A DNA stretch of 64,000 bases from the NCBI GenBank assembly GCA_022749755.1, contig CM040444.1, positions 13,044,274-13,108,273 of the forward strand, read 5' to 3'. Shown one piece after another: positions 21,128 to 36,100 of the stretch. This stretch comes from Azadirachta indica (Eukaryota; Streptophyta; Magnoliopsida; Sapindales; Meliaceae). The notes under the pieces are model-generated. The model ran no database searches. It had not been told where the DNA came from and saw only the letters and a list, made by a program, of their open reading frames with translations. A program made the position numbers and the translations under genes. The first letter of the stretch is position 1; each line of letters begins with the position of its first letter.

Positions 21128-24100
21128 TTATGTGTTGAATAGCTTCCTGAAAGGTCCATCCTTCCTGTCTTTTGCAGCTTCTGTTAAAGCCAGGAACCTC
21201 TTGAACCCAGTAGTCGCTGCCCCTCGTCCAAGTGCAGCTGCTCTGGTTAGTACATCTTCTCGTGAGGCAATAAATCCAATCGAAGCGGAGTTTGTAACCA
21301 CTGAAGGTTGAGGAGCAGGAGGTGCTGCAGGGACAACTGCTGGTGCAATAGAAGGTTGTGTAGTTGGTGGCGCATGCTTGTTGAAGTCATCCAGTATACT
21401 CTGCTGATCAGCTTTTTTGAGGCCCTGCACATTCCATGCTCAAGTTAACAACATAATTTTTCTTTATTTAGAGAAATATAGCATATATATTAACCCTCAT
21501 GATAACATTGACGGTATAATAGTGAACATCCTAACAATGTACTCTGCTATCCGTCCTTAGAGATGAGTAACACTCTTAATTTGAACTTAGAAAATAAGAT
21601 AAACAGAATAATACATAGATACTATGTGAATAAACAGTTTACAGAACAGAACACTGGTAGCATTCTCAATGAAATCGTGGTAGTGGTGCTACGTAGATAC
21701 AAATTATCTGGCCTTCTCATCTGACAAATACATATCTTGCCTCTTACAGTCGCTTATGGTCATGCAGAAAGATTGATCTTAGACTCTGGAATTAGTGATT
21801 CAGACAAGAATCATAGTTTAGTTACACTTGCATATTCGTATCTTTAGGCCTTTACCACGCTATATCCCAATTAAAATCTTCACAGATTTGACTTGTGACA
21901 TCCAATATCAACTCACAAATTAAGCAATGTTTTTTTAAAGAAATCGTAGAAGTGATAGTTGAATATAACCTTGAGCTCTAGGATACGCTGGAATTCCATT
22001 GGTGTTCCCTCCGGTAGCAATGCACGATATGTATCCGCCACAGAATCGATCGGGGATAGTATGACCTGTTCAATAAAGAAACAATCTGAATCTAGGAATA
22101 AAAGGTTGTTAATAGACACAAAGCAAACCTGTCACTAATATGATCATAAACCTTTAAAAGCGCTTCAGCTTTGCTCATCTCACGGCTTACAAATTTTGTA
22201 TAGCTAGCAGCAGTTGCCGTCTGTATTAGAGAAATAAATGAACTGGTTAAGAAGCTTTCATTGATGTAATTGAAGAAGGATCAGTAAAAATGTGAAAACA
22301 AAGCCTCGCCAAATAAAATGCTCATGAAGTGCATATGGCATTGAAATGGCCTATTAAGTAAATAAAGCTTAATGCTGGAATCATTTGAAGCTATGTGATT
22401 CCTTATCTAAATGATATCTCATGAATTTTCGTTCATTTTAATATTACATCTCAACATAACATAGCCAACCAACACAAGCAATAAACAGATTAGCTTGTTC
22501 ACCATTCTACTGGATTGAAAGAACGTATTTTTGTATATTCCCTCAAGACCACAGCTCCTGTTCCTTCCAGTCCCCTATGTCTCAATTTGAACTAAATCAC
22601 AATTAAGTTTGATCGAACAGAGCAATCCAAGTCAAACGTTTTCTATTGGTCCACATTAGAACGGATTCATTCTAACCTATTCACAAGTACGGGAGGCAAT
22701 ATGGGTTGATGTGGTTACTTTTCTCATATCAAATAAGAGTAAAATATTTCGGGCCAGCATGGATATAGCCCATGCTTTTTATAAACGGATTAAGTGGGTC
22801 GTGTTAGCCATTTTAACACTTTTTTAGTACCTCTTGCTACATTTTCTAAAATGCCACACACTTTTTGGAAATATAGCAATCATAACAAACTTACATTGCA
22901 TGACAAACGAGCCAATACAACATGATTTGAAATAGACTATGTCACAAAATGGTTCGCGTATTAAAAGTTCTAGATACAAAACCAAACAAGATTACTAATG
23001 GGTAACATAGATATGACATGGGTAAGAATCATGTCATCTTAGTTCAACCCATACCAGCTAACTCAAGTCATGTTCATGTCCAGGCTGATAGGTTGTGTCA
23101 CAAATTGCCACCCATAACCGCAACAAATTCTCAAATTTGCTAGAAAAGAAAAGAAGAAAAATGCCAATAAACATCAACTTCATAACTGCTTTATTTTTGA
23201 CTTCTTTGGTTGGTTTTTTGGAGTAATTTGTCTACCACTTTAGACTGAAAAGAAAACTAGTAACTGTGTTCAAACAAATCCATCCCAAATATGGGAGTAA
23301 CTAAAAAGCAGTAGCATGCAGGCAATAATGATGATGACCAAAACAAGCAACAAGGAAAATGCACAATTGTAATCTAGGATCTTTGATCATATCTGATTTT
23401 TATTAGAGGGCATCAACTCACCTGTCGACCAAGAGTTGGTATGTCGAGAAGAATAGTTTTTACAGCTTGCGTATCCAACAGCATCTGAAATAGGATTGCA
23501 CAATTTAGGACTAACTAAAGTAAATGAATCAATAAAAAGATTAATTCCCACAAATTACAATGAGCAAACAGTTTTTCTCAAAGTATCAATCACATGGTAT
23601 GAAATTTCCGAATATCAATCTATATGGTTCACTGCAGCTGAAGGCAAGGAAAAGATAAAAGGCATCACTCCTATCACAGACAGACACCTGAGCATCGTAT
23701 GTTAGTCATAAGGTATTAACATAAAAATTTTGCATTTATTTGCAGATAAAATGACAATAACAAACAACTGAAGAAAAAGAATCACCTTGTAATGTAATGC
23801 AACGCATGCATTTAAACTTCCCAAGAACTTTGTCTTAAGAAATATAATTCTCATTTGTTCATACAGTTGTTTCAAATAATACTCCAAACAAATTCAAATA
23901 AAATAATTAAGGAAACAAGTTATCATAGGCAACCAGCACCAAAATAAAATTAAGATAAGGAACCTTCAAAGTGAAATGAAGCTCAAAATTCTTTTGATAT
24001 TTTTATACAACAAGTATAACACAACAAAATTTCCAACAATTGAACATTTTCAGAGGAAGAACATGTATACGGACTCTCTTTAAATGCATGGTGCATAAAT

Positions 24101-27100
24101 CAAAATAAAATATTGTTTTAATATTTTCCAGATAAGCACGCACATCCTACTATTTAATATTATTCCACATCTCAAGGTATTAAATAAAGATATTAGAACC
24201 AAGACATGAGTGAATATACACTACAAGTCCTATTTAGAAATAAGGTTTGTTGAAGTTCTAATTTTGGATCCAAATACCCTATAAAACCATGGTTATATTA
24301 TATGTTAGTTCAATTTTCCTGCTACTATCAAACTTAATTTGAAAACAACAGATATATCTATTGAAAATCCTCACTACCTGTTGGGCTCCAGTTTCTGATA
24401 TGTGCTTGCACTTGAAAATATTGGCATAGAATCGTGGACCAAGAGATGATGCAAGCTGCATAAAATAATATACAAGGAAAATGAGCTACTATATAATTTA
24501 GAATTTAGAAAGAATGTAAGACATGAAATTACCTAGAGTTCATTTAGTATAACTTTTCAAATAGAATTTTTTGAAGTAGACCTTTTATTGCATAGAACTT
24601 TTGTAAATAGAGTTTTTAACAAAAATTTATTATTTCTTTGGTTGTTACAAATAACTTTTGAAAAAATTTGAATAATTACTTAACAGACAAATGTTTAATA
24701 TTTTATTTTAAAGAAATAATATAAATTTTTTAAAATAAAGTAAGGATACTTTAGACAATCCTATCTTTTAGAAAAGCTAGAAAACTCTTCTACCAAAAGA
24801 TCAAATTTTGGGCTTTTTCCAGTATAAGAAAAACAGCTTTTTTAATACTCAAAGCTCTTTTTTAGTGTTAACCAAATGACATTCAAAAATTTGAAAGAAT
24901 TTTTATCGTTAAAAAGGCCCTTTTGCATAATGAAAAAACCAAACCAAACAAGCACTTAACCACAAAGTTAGTAATTTATTAGGTTCAGCAGAGAAAAAAA
25001 ATACATCTAGCGCCTCTGCGAATGACTGAAGCCAAAAGATAACATCTGCACAAATAAACTACAACAACAATATGCAAGCAAGGTAACAATGATGCAATTA
25101 AAAAATTTAAGATGCTTTCCATAGACATGAGGTGTTAAGAAGAAAGAAACCAAATACAATAAGCCTCAATGCACTTTTGACGAACCATGTAATAAAATAA
25201 TAAATTGCGATGCATAACATCATACATAACACGTTGTTATATTCACCTTATCCAAGAAGAACTGGAAGTAAATGGGTGAAAGAAGGCTTCCAAGTACGGG
25301 AATGCTACTTGTGAGGATCGTATTTATTCCATTGACATACCTATAGGAATATGGATGTGGTTATATGTTGGAAGTTTTTGGATGTGTAATAATTTACAGA
25401 TCCAAGTTTCAACAGAAGTAACTTACTCTGATTGGTCACCCACACTTTCAAGGCTACCCCATGGAACACGTGTCATTGCAGCCATTTCAGCATCAAACTT
25501 AGTTTCCAGGCCAAGCACTAAGGTTACTAATGCTTTTGTTATTACTGCTGAAAATTCATCCTGCACAGTTGCATGAATTCAGAAAAATGAACAGAAGAAT
25601 CACTATATACCAGACCCTTTTATGAAATAGTCAGGTACCTGCACTTCAGACATATCCACCCCATCTCCTAACTGAGAGTCAATTATTTTGGACACACTTT
25701 CAGCCAATTCCCCTGACTGTAGAAAACAGATACACCCATGTCATAAGCCTACATGTATCCTTAACTTATTTGTAATCAGCATGTCATGGAAATATTTAAG
25801 TAAACTGAAAAAATCTTCAACTTTCCACCAACTTAAACATATATGTAAACATATGCCAACTATTTCAGATGACATTCCTAAACAAACATCACATATTTGT
25901 ATTTAATAATTATCAACAAGTGCAGATTAAGGATAAATTTACAGTTTCACACAATAAAACTACACAAGTTTCAATCAGAGATATCCCAACCAAAAACTGA
26001 AGCATATGAACAAACAAAGATCGATGCTTCACCATTCAACATATTAAGCATTTCACATACTTCGCAAACAAGTCAGCAATAAAATAATATCCCAAGTCCT
26101 TTTATACACATATAAGTATAATAAGAATAAATAGTGTTTGTTACTCAACCAAAAGCATATTATGACATCATTCAGAATGATACAGGCAGGTATACGAGTT
26201 GGAGAGTGCAAAAATTGGTGTGCTTTCAACTGTTGATCGTCATTTTTCACATTTAAAAAATTACCTTCATACTAACATATCATCACATGGTTATCTAGAA
26301 GTGTCATCAGCTGTTGTCAGTAAAGTTGCTTCTCAGTTAAAACACTTCCTTCGGTAACTCTCAGGTCTATTCTATGTATGTTAATGCATATGCCAATCAT
26401 TTCTCAGTTGACCTCTTCAGCAATTACTAAACTCACCTTTAAACTTGACCCTCAGATTGAGCAGTGTATTTTACGAAAAACATATGTTCCAACAGGTAAA
26501 GGTAGAGGCCAAGTCCTCACCAAATTTGGCACTGATGTGAAAGCTACATGCGAATCTCAACCACTTATTACTGCATGGTCTCATTTATTTATTTATTTTG
26601 TGCATACAAAGAAAATGAAAACAAACTTTTATGTTTTGTGAAAATAAGAAACATAAGTAAAAACTTGTATTATATAACAAGGATAAACAAAATAGACCAC
26701 AAGTTGTCCACAAAAACTGAAAGGAAAGAAAAAGTAAAACATAATATTTTCGTGAAGAACTTCAAACTTTTTCTTTCGTTTCACGTTCATTTTTCCCAAC
26801 GTTGTTCTCTTTACAACTTTAATCTTATGCATCAACTCAATCATGAACTTTCACTGCAGGATGGAATGATATGTACATTTGAGATGAGAACCCAACACAT
26901 GGTTTGAGTGAATTTGATGTAGCAACATATGTGTAACAGAGTACAACCATGCTACCCAAGAAAACCTATTACATGTGATGATTAAAGTTTTTTTAATTAA
27001 ACATTCACAATCTTCTTGAGCTAAAGTAAACATATTGTAACAAGGTCTTTTAAATTATAGCAGACGAATTATGCTTAAGCAAAAATAATATATCCAACCA

Positions 27101-30100
27101 ATTATAAGCATAATGTCATCAGCCTAGTGGTAGCATATGATTTTTCGAATCTATACGAGGGCAAGGATTTGGGCTTCCCTTTGGGCTTCTATTCCTTAAG
27201 AGTTTAAAGATGACTCTCTCTTTTTTCATTCTTCCTTAAGCGGTGTCAGAATATTTGGAAAGAGTAGTATTTGCATTATCGAGGTTTCTTGGCCTGTCTT
27301 TGTCTATAGAATGAGCTCTGCCATATGTTTTCTAAGGTTTCCGCCCCCTTTCAAATCTCTTGTACTGTTTGTCCCTGATTTTGCAGACATCATGTCCTTT
27401 TTTTCACGTATATCTTCTTATTATCTTAGTTTTTGTTTTGTTAGCAAACAAAAAATCAACCTAGCCTGTTTTGATTCTTGACCATTTTTCTTCTTTTCTT
27501 TCTACCAAGAGCATGAAGTAGTTAACAATTAAACTCTCAACTTGAGCCATTGAAGCACCTCACATATAGATTCAGCAGTTTTATGCATTCTTTCGAAAGG
27601 TTCCAACAGAATTTCCTGTGCAAACCTTTTACTTGAAGTATTGCAGCAACAAGTTATCATGTCACATGAATCAGAACAAAGAAAGGACAAAGCTGGAATC
27701 CAACAATTACAGAGAAACACCAAAAAACTGAGCAACAAACTAACCGTTTTATGGCAGTATTCAGCTGAATTCACAATATAACAGATCACCCTTTCGTCTC
27801 TGTCAGAGGTCTGCTTAAAATCGTCACATGGACAACAAATGCAGATAAGCATTTGGTACAACAAGAATATATTTCCCAGAAAGTAAACAAGGGCATGAAA
27901 ATAAAGTATCAATCTTGTACCTTTATCTGTCCATCCATACCCGTAGCTGCTGCGACAAGCCCTGTACCACCCTTAGGTAATCTCATAAAAAGTTTTGTTG
28001 CATATGCTTTCAGAACTTTTTGAAATACCTAAAGAAATCAACAAGAGAAAACATCAAATTATGAAAAAAAATCAAAATATCTGTTGAAAGATGAATTTTG
28101 TTGTTCTCGTTATCGACTTACTGATTATGGTGCATATTCCACTCCATAGCACATTAACTTTAAATGCTATCTAAGTTGAAATTGGTATAGAACAACTAAG
28201 GCGTGTCTGGTATTGTTTTTCAGACACTGGCTTTGAAGTTGTGTTCCGAAATGAAAATTAGTATTTTTGATCTGAGTTAGAATGTGACTGCTAGAATTAC
28301 TTATGACTTTTAACTTAAAAAATATTATGCGGTAAATCTAGGATCCTGTATAAATAAACTTTTTATTGTACTTCACTTTTCTTCACAAAATGTGAAAAAG
28401 TAGATTATCATTTTCCACATTTTTCAGGCCATATTCATGAAACACCTAGACCAAGCAAGTTTTCTCATTTTCATTTTTCGAAAATGGAAACCCTTGTATT
28501 CTCAGATAGTTTCAAATATCAATCAGTACTCTCTTTCTAAACCATATTGTCACTAAGTTCAATGTTTCTTCATAAAACCCATGGTTCAAGATAGATGCAT
28601 GCCTTGAGCCCCAAGACACTGACTGAGCAAAGTTCAGTCCTCTGGTGGCATGTCACAAGCCAAAAGCAGATTTCATCATGCATAAGAATGAAGGCACAAC
28701 CCTCAATATCAGCGAGTCGGTAGCCATAAAACAAGGAAGCCATACATGGAACGTCCACAGACATGACAACTGACCCATGCATGTTACATGAACATCTATA
28801 GTCATTTGAACTATTTATTTGACTTTCGATAGGAATCAGCAAAAAGAAAAGGAATATAAAGCACTGTTGTTTTGAAAGCCCATAAGCATGTAAATTTATC
28901 CCTAAATATGTAAAAAATTAGATAAGTGAGTAGAAAATGTAGTGAAATTACAACAGCTAGACAGACAATACTCTAGACATGTACATATCGTTTATATAAT
29001 GATACAATAAATTTCTCAGTTCCAATCATCAACAAAAAGCTTCTTTTGTTAGTTAATCCTCAACATTGGCCACTTAATACATCACAACTACAACAGAATC
29101 AAAAAGTATTAATCATAAGAGAATATTATTTATGGAAAGGGGTGTCGGAAGGAAAAATAGATTATTTAAATGGAGAGTGGTTTAGGGGTCCTCTTTTACG
29201 GATTGGGAGTGGAGAAATACAGTTAATAGGATTTGGGTTATTCCTGATAAACTACTACATTAACTAAAAAGGTGTTGCTTGCACAGGAAAGGCACCATGT
29301 TTTAGACATTGGATTCATGAAGGCTACCTATTATTTATTTACTTTTTGTTTGACCACTAAACTTATGAAAACCTTTTTGGGTTCTTGTTTCACATAAAAT
29401 GCATATTGCTGCAACAAGTACATTAAATAATGGAGCTACTAAAAAATGAACAAATTAATGCACCTTGAACAAATTTAATAATGTCTGGCTTTTCGTTAAA
29501 GCACTGCATCGCTTTAGGCTCCTCTTGATTATAAGAAACAACTGCAACCGACAACAAAGGGCAAGTAAATACCATGAATATAATTACAAAACGAAATCTA
29601 AACTAGATATGTTCTCATGCCAAAATGCCATGAGAGGATGTTGGCCTATATATACAAAAGACACTTGGAAAACAAAAATTCAAATTGACTATCATACAAC
29701 TTGATTGTAGAATGTTATTTTGCATTCATTCGTCAATCATAATGAAGTTTATATAACCAAAAAATTTAACTTCAAGAAAGGGGAACACTTAAAAGACGGT
29801 ATTAGTTAGGCATTTTATTAGTGAACGCTGCTAGAAATCCTCACAAGAGATTAAGCAGATTCTATCCAGACAAATAATATTGGTCAAGTTCACTGTCAAG
29901 GGAATCTATATGGGTAGGGACTTTTTATCTAGTAGGTGTTAGATGGAGAACCTGAAGCTATGAAGCCATAACTAATTGCGAAAGCTAAACCAAAAACTCA
30001 AGTCCCCACTTCACTGATTTGATTACTATCACCTCATGGATATTAAAAACTCTCCACTTCCCATCGGTGGAAGAAGTTGCATATGTCTTGGTCTGAAAAC

Positions 30101-33100
30101 TTCCAGCCATTAAAATTTATGAGGGATCAAGATGCAGATAAGGACAAGAAGCAAGAAATTTCATAGGCCCAATCAAATAATTGAAACTAAAATTTCAACA
30201 CAATCTCTTAAAAAATTGAAACTACAATCCAACAGAATCTCTTAAAAAATTGAAATTAAAAGTTCAATATGATCTCTGGAAAAATATTTTTGCTCCAGCA
30301 ACCTCATATAAATTCCAACATTCCTTGCAACTTTTAAAACATGAAGGACAAAGTGGAATAATCAAGATGCAAAAGTTTGTGCAAAAGACAATCTCAGATT
30401 TCTTTTCAAGAGTTTAGCAGATGTAGTTAATATGATTGGTGATCATTTTAACATAAACTATATATATAAGGAATTCTATGTCATCGATATTATTACTTTT
30501 TGCACGGGATTCAAGTTGCAACTGGTCATTTATAATAGTTTAGAAGGTTATAACTTTAGAGATTATTACTTTAGACTAGTTTTACTGTAAACATGGCAGA
30601 GCTATCTTTTTCTTTTTTCAGAAAAAATAGTAAGTAATCGAGTAACTGCAAACAGTAATAGTTACAAGACTAGTCTAGAAAGGAGAGATGTGCAGGTCTC
30701 AAAAAATAGGAATGCAGCATCCATGAGGATCTAACATCCAGATCAACCAGGATTTAAAATACATATACATATCAAAAAATCAATGACACTGGTGGGCTAA
30801 GAATTAAGAAAACTCTCAAAGGCTGATCCAAAGCCCCAAGAATGCATTGCACATGCAAAGTGACCAGTATCACGAAGTCAGTATAGAAACTTACTTGTAT
30901 GCAACTGTTTAGAACATTATTCTGACTTCCCTCTTCAATATCCCATGTTTCCTCCTATCATGAAGAAAATTATTGAAGAAGAATAAGCAAAAGGACTGCA
31001 TAGAATACAACTACTCATGACTCTTAAACCCAAACAACCTGAACAAGTTTATCCAGATTCTCCATTAGTGTCTTCTCTTCCAGTTCCACATATACTTGTA
31101 AGTGAGGTTCAAAGCAAGATGAAATGATTCTTCGGAAGTTGAACTGCCAAATCAATGAGAACAGATTCTCAGGGGCTACATCTTTATTAACTTAAAGCTT
31201 GATATATAACCAAAAAACTATAATTTAAAAGATTCCTTGCATAAGAGAGAGTAGATAATAGCCGAATTACAGCAGCCAGAACGTTGTGGAGAACATCCAC
31301 ATCAAATTTATTGTAAAAACGAGACATCTGCTTACTGAGTAGTAATCTTGATCATTTTAACATTTTAGATTTTCCATACGAGAATCAAATAGGAGGACAT
31401 TAGCCCAAAATTTTATCTGGAAACAACCTAATAGCATGACAAGGAATGCATGCAAAGAAAGGTGGCTGGCAGCACATTTATATAACCAACTGATACTTAA
31501 AGATCTCTCCACAGAAGATAGAAGACTATCAGTTGTTCCACAAAACTATAGGGAGATCCTAAAACACAAGCCTTCTCCCACTATTGCAATTAGATTTCAT
31601 ACATATGACCAGCTATACAGCATTGTAAAAATAATAACAAGAAGCAGTGAAGCATAAGACAAACATGTAAAAAGTAAATACATACCCCAGCTCCTGGCAC
31701 AGACAATTCTTTATTTCCATCCTTTTCCTGCCAACATAGAGTTGAAAGGAACAATTGGTGACACTATAATATATGGAAAATGTAATGGACAAACTTTTCT
31801 CAACTATCTTGGAAATAAATAATGCATACTTCAGTTGAGCTTTCTTGATTTGCGGCAAGCTTTCTTTCATACTTCTTCCGAATATCTGAAACATTTTGAC
31901 GATTGCTTTCTGGTCTACCTATTTCTTCAATGTCTTGCCCAATCTCGTTATTACGGCTGTCTCCTCCAAATTTCTCTGCCAATTCATCCTCAAATTCTAG
32001 AGTTCTTTGTAGTGCCTATAAACAGTCCTCAAAGCATAAAACAACATTAAAGATAAAATTTTCACCCTAAATGCAAATAGTCAAGAGATGTAGTATATTG
32101 ATCGTAATTAATGTACTTGATACCAATCACCCTAAAACAATTGGATGTGATAGCACCAAGAGTGACCTAATCTCTTTCAGAGGATCTAGACAGAGAGAAA
32201 TGGGAACATTATGGTGTATGTTCCTGTTGAAGCTAATTCTAATATGTAGGATGAAGCTTGGACAAAAGATAAATGTAATCATCAAGTTGAAATATCCGAA
32301 ACAATACCATATTAAGGAAATTTGACTACTCAAGTGCCTACAAAACAAAATTATAACTATAGAAAAAGAATAACAGGGTCCATCAATTACCAACAATAAT
32401 GTTCCAACATCTGGTTTTTCTTTCAAATTGTCAAGGATCCCCTCCAGTTGTTTCCTGTAAACAGAAAAACCATCATAGCTACAGATCTTTGAAATATTTT
32501 CACAGAATAAAATACTTCATCTGATAGATGTTCATAATGCATAAAAATGTCTTTAAAATAACAGGAATAGAGTTGCATAAATGAAACAACAAAAAAAACT
32601 GTGAACCAGCAATCGACTTGATACATCTACATACTATATGTAAAGAATAAAAGGAAAGATCATACTAATCAAATTAAATTAGTCTCCCATTCTCCAACAA
32701 TACAGAATGTGCATCCTAAAATTGTTTAGTAACCGCCACAACTATGGCAAATCGAACTTTATCTCATAAAACCTTGCCAGCTTAAGAAATTCTTCTGTTC
32801 CTTTCATTCCAAATAACTGAAAACACCACCAAAACATACAGTGTGATAAAACCAAAGATTTTTCTGCCCCTCCACAAAGCCAAATTCTCCAGAACGGATA
32901 AAGAAGATTTATACTAACCATAAATTTGCTAGGTAGTTAGTACCAAAATAGCATGAATTCGGGCGTACAAAAAACCTATACCCAGTTACTTTCAGTATTT
33001 ATTTTTTATTTTTCAATTTTTGTCATAAAAAATGAACTCACTTCCAGAACCTATTCAAAGAAAATTTCTTTGAAGAAAGCATAAGAAATCCAAAGAATAA

Positions 33101-36100
33101 AACGATCATGTGAGTTATCTCCAACATAATTGCCCAACTGCCAAGTGATATGAGCCAGTGTCAGCCAACAACAAACTCCACAATGTCTGACTGTTCAGTT
33201 TTTCCTTGGGCTACCACATAAACATAAACATATACTTGTCAAATGCCAATTTCAATGTTGATTTCCTAGTTTTATTTCCACAAATATCACCCTTTAGGCT
33301 GTTTGTGTGTCCATAACTACGAAGAGAAAATATCCTTTATCAATACTTGGTTCCAAAAAAATCCAAATTTTCACAAAGTATCTCAATTTCTAAGAAAAAT
33401 TTCCCGAAAATAGATAAAACGGCATCCAAGATTGTTAAGGAAAATATTTTAAAACATGGTGAGAAGCATACTAACAACTTAATAACTCCAAGTGATACAA
33501 ATGGATCCAAACACATACAATTTGTTATGGTACAACATAATCAATATGATAAAACAATTCAAACAAAAAGCATCTTGACCAAGCTGCTCTCAAAACATAT
33601 TGAACAATCATACCCGAAAACTTAAATTTATAGAAACAAGCTCCACAATAGTGTTCATAAACTCTTAACAGTTATCTCCCACCCCCAATCCCACACCCAC
33701 AAGTTACACCCAAAAATAACCCCCTAACTAGAAGAAAAAGACAAAAATCAATTTAATGGACTTTTCCCCCTTTTTCGTCCTTGATTTCCAGACTTGCAAG
33801 GTTTGCTTAAATGTAACACAAAATCAACAAATAGTTCTCCCAGGTCAAAGGCTTATATGGTACAATTAAAAATTAGTATAATATATATTCAGTAATTCAA
33901 CGAACAGCTAATTTAAGAAATCTTTAGAAGGATTTATAATTGATATCAAAGTGTAGATACCTCGTCTTCTTACAGAACTGGATACAGAGCAGATAAGGTA
34001 CATGCCATGAAGGAGGAAATATTTGCCATATTTCCTCATTAGTTCTCATACGACGTTTGATCCATGCATATCTTCGCTCAGTTTTATCCAACTTAGCTAA
34101 TTCTGGTAAACAGGAAAATATTAAGAAATTCAATTTCCAGATCAAATTGGACTCTTACAAAGTATGTAAACTACAATAGTCTTACGAACCAGCTCCTTCA
34201 AAGATCTGTTCATATGAAGTTAGCTCCCTGCTGCAAAAGTTATTTACCAACTCTTCCCGCACTGATGGCTCTAGAGCATCAACAACTAAGCAAGCATCAG
34301 ATAAGTGCTGCAGCAAATTAGTTTCTTCTGTCTCTTTGCCAGTACCTAAGCTGAGATAACAACAGAGAAAAGAAGTTAGCACTTTTTTTCTTTTTATAAC
34401 GAAGTGAAGATTTTTATTAAGAGAAAGTGATTCAGGAATCCAATAAGCAGCCAAAAGGGGAACATAAAACTATACAAAAGCACTATTAATATCTTGTGAC
34501 TCTTAAGTACTGAAAGAACTATATATAGCACGCCCCTCCCTGCAACAAAAATTCCATCACATACAGACTACCTTAATACACCTTCAAAATTCAAATGAAT
34601 AAAAAGAAGGAATTATCTTGAAATTCCTTATAAATAGAGGCCCAAAGAGATGACAAAAACCGAACTTTATCCCACAAGTAAACTACTACAAGCTTTTTTT
34701 TTATCATAAAAAATATGACTATTCCTATACGCAAAAAACAGTTAGGAGCCCAAACTTCTGTGGCAATTAGGCTTTCTTTCCCAATTCATAGCAATTTGGA
34801 ATGTAATGTGGATATGGAGAAACAAAAGAAGATATAACAATTAAGGTCTCAGGTCACTACTCTTCCAAATCATATTTTCTGAAGTTGTGTGAAGACACTG
34901 CTGATAGGGACTTCAATCAATTAAACATGAGTTGGAAAGCCAAAGTCCAGTCAGAAATTCAGTTTACTTCTTGGTCTTTGGCTCATGGAACTGCTGATGT
35001 TTTTCAAGAAGACACCATCCCAATCTTTATGTTTTTCAAGAAGACACCATCTCAATCTTTATCCCATATTAGCTAGTGTTACGTATGGGCAAAGTGAGGA
35101 GACAGGCGGATGCTTGTTTCTCTACTGTCCAAAGGCTTCTATCTTGTGGGCCAATTTATGCAAAGAACCTAGAATCTCCTGGCAGCCCCAACTGTGGCCC
35201 TTTTCTTTCAGAACTTCATATATAAATAATCCTATTTTCTATATATTGATTGACAATTTCCTAGGAAATAAAATTTGAAATAGAAATTGACGTAGGACGC
35301 TTTGTCAGAAAGTATAGTAAATAAAGACTAGTTTCCAAAATGATAATTATTTCCTGACTTTTGATTAGAGATAATGATCTCTTAGGCTACTGCCGCACCT
35401 AACCATCTCTTCATAATAACACAATTTCACAGCTTCTTAAAATACTGGGTAATCTCTACTCAATTCTCTCAGTATTTGGTACATAATCATCCTCCCATTC
35501 TGGCACAAAAAGAGGAACCTGTACAGTCTACAACACCAAATTTGACCTTAAATTGGACAGAGTAAACAAAGCTTCATGCAAAATCCAGCCACTTATTTTA
35601 GGCAATTTGGCCCATAAAACTTCATAAAGCCACCAATCAACATTAATTTTACTAAGAAACAAAAGGGTCCTCTATCAGATACTCAACCACCTTCACCACT
35701 TTTAGCATTCTGCATGACTAAAATATCCCTGATTTCTAGAGATGGAAGAAAAATCCATTCCTTAAATGTCAAACACCAAGCAAATTCTATTTTCTTGATC
35801 AATGATCCTTGTTTTCATCACTACAGGAATAGAGGAACTTCAATCCTACTTTAATAAAATTATTATGTTCATGACAGTACAAATTCTAGCACAGTATCCT
35901 ATAAGGAGTCAACAGCAACCAAGCAGAATTTAGCCCTATTCCTATCACATTTGTCTTTAGACTAAAGTTAATGAGCTAACTGGTGGTAGATTTTCCTTTC
36001 GCCTAAGGCTATACAAGGAGTTAAACACTTTTCCTCCCTCAACTTATTTTATTTCTTGTGACATTCCTGATCTGATTTGATCTCTTTGAGCATTAAAGAA

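Noticed and set aside
22700..23110. Repeat-like text (gggtcgtgttagcc, gttgtgtcacaaattgcc) in VPS53 intron 20
   Set aside because: It resembles dispersed plant repeats from memory only; no termini or second copy seen here.
24540..24960. Possible hAT-type insertion (tttggttg...accaaacaagcactt) in VPS53 intron 19
   Set aside because: Terminal repeats could not be matched convincingly; left as AT-rich intron.
27105..27180. tRNA- or SINE-like box pattern (gcctagtggtagca, ttcgaatc)
   Set aside because: No cloverleaf can be drawn and the A/B box spacing and acceptor stem do not fit; chance in AT-rich intron sequence.
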